A DNA stretch of 12,937 nt, taken from positions 1 to 12,937 of the forward strand of contig DAOWFY010000048.1 of NCBI GenBank assembly GCA_030637775.1, read 5' to 3'. Origin of the DNA: DAOVGU01 sp030637775 [NCBI: bacterium] (GTDB lineage Bacteria > Ratteibacteria > UBA8468). The notes under the pieces are model-generated. The model saw nothing but the letters and a program-made list of their open reading frames with translations, was not told the origin of the DNA and did not search any database. The position numbers and the translations under genes are program-made. This document shows positions 12,926 to 12,937 of this stretch, in pieces (the stretch's first letter is position 1; every line of letters begins with the position of its first letter).

Positions 12926-12937
12926 TGTCATTGCGAG
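12926..12937 (+). repeat. Start of a probable dispersed intergenic repeat, cut by the window
   Basis: Thirteen bases after the permease stop the window closes with TGTCATTGCGAG. This is the opening of a palindromic intergenic repeat that I recognise from many bacterial genomes, where it continues with GAGCGAAGCGAC-like sequence and ends GCAATCTC. Only the first arm is present, so the identification depends on sequence beyond the edge. Confidence 0.45.

Noticed and set aside
1-12937. CRISPR array, transposase, phage or defence genes
   Set aside because: No spaced direct repeats and no coding sequence of these kinds were seen on either strand.

Overview
The window reads as a stretch of chromosome from a diderm bacterium, because it encodes a TolC-type outer-membrane channel with a periplasmic adaptor. 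It was probably an anaerobe: two PP-loop sulfur enzymes carry the three-cysteine pattern expected of [4Fe-4S] forms. Codon choice is moderately AT-rich, with many AGA/AGG arginine codons and purine-rich coding strands. I guess an uncultivated lineage such as Omnitrophota, but the window holds no marker that settles this. I see no phage, transposase, CRISPR, tRNA or rRNA.

Region 1 (3-2872, plus strand) is a tightly packed run: the end of a probable nadA, then cysK, a larE-type sulfur transferase and mnmA, with gaps of one base or ATGA overlaps. It looks like a sulfur-handling operon: cysteine is made and its sulfur is used for an Ni-pincer-type cofactor precursor and for tRNA 2-thiouridine. 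No larA, larB or larC is in the window.

Region 2 (2844-5588, minus strand) converges on region 1 and overlaps mnmA by 29 bases. In its own reading direction it runs: a membrane-anchored double zinc-ribbon protein, a strong hairpin, a nucleotidyltransferase-fold protein that has lost its catalytic aspartates, a TPM-domain (YgcG-like) membrane protein with a glycine-rich tail, and LemA. LemA with TPM is a known pairing. The company of the degenerate nucleotidyltransferase and the zinc ribbon is the least understood part of the window.

Region 3 (5644-8565, plus strand) starts from a compact divergent promoter region in which leuD appears to be leaderless. It holds an aconitase/isopropylmalate-dehydratase small subunit, an isocitrate-dehydrogenase-like enzyme whose substrate residues and APKY motif resemble NADP-type isocitrate dehydrogenase, and purA. 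Between the last two lies a composite palindrome of three hairpins.

Region 4 (8637-12913, plus strand) is a complete MacAB-TolC-like tripartite exporter: TolC, HlyD/MacA adaptor, ABC ATPase and MacB/FtsX permease, all overlapping. The window ends in what looks like the start of a dispersed palindromic repeat (TGTCATTGCGAG).
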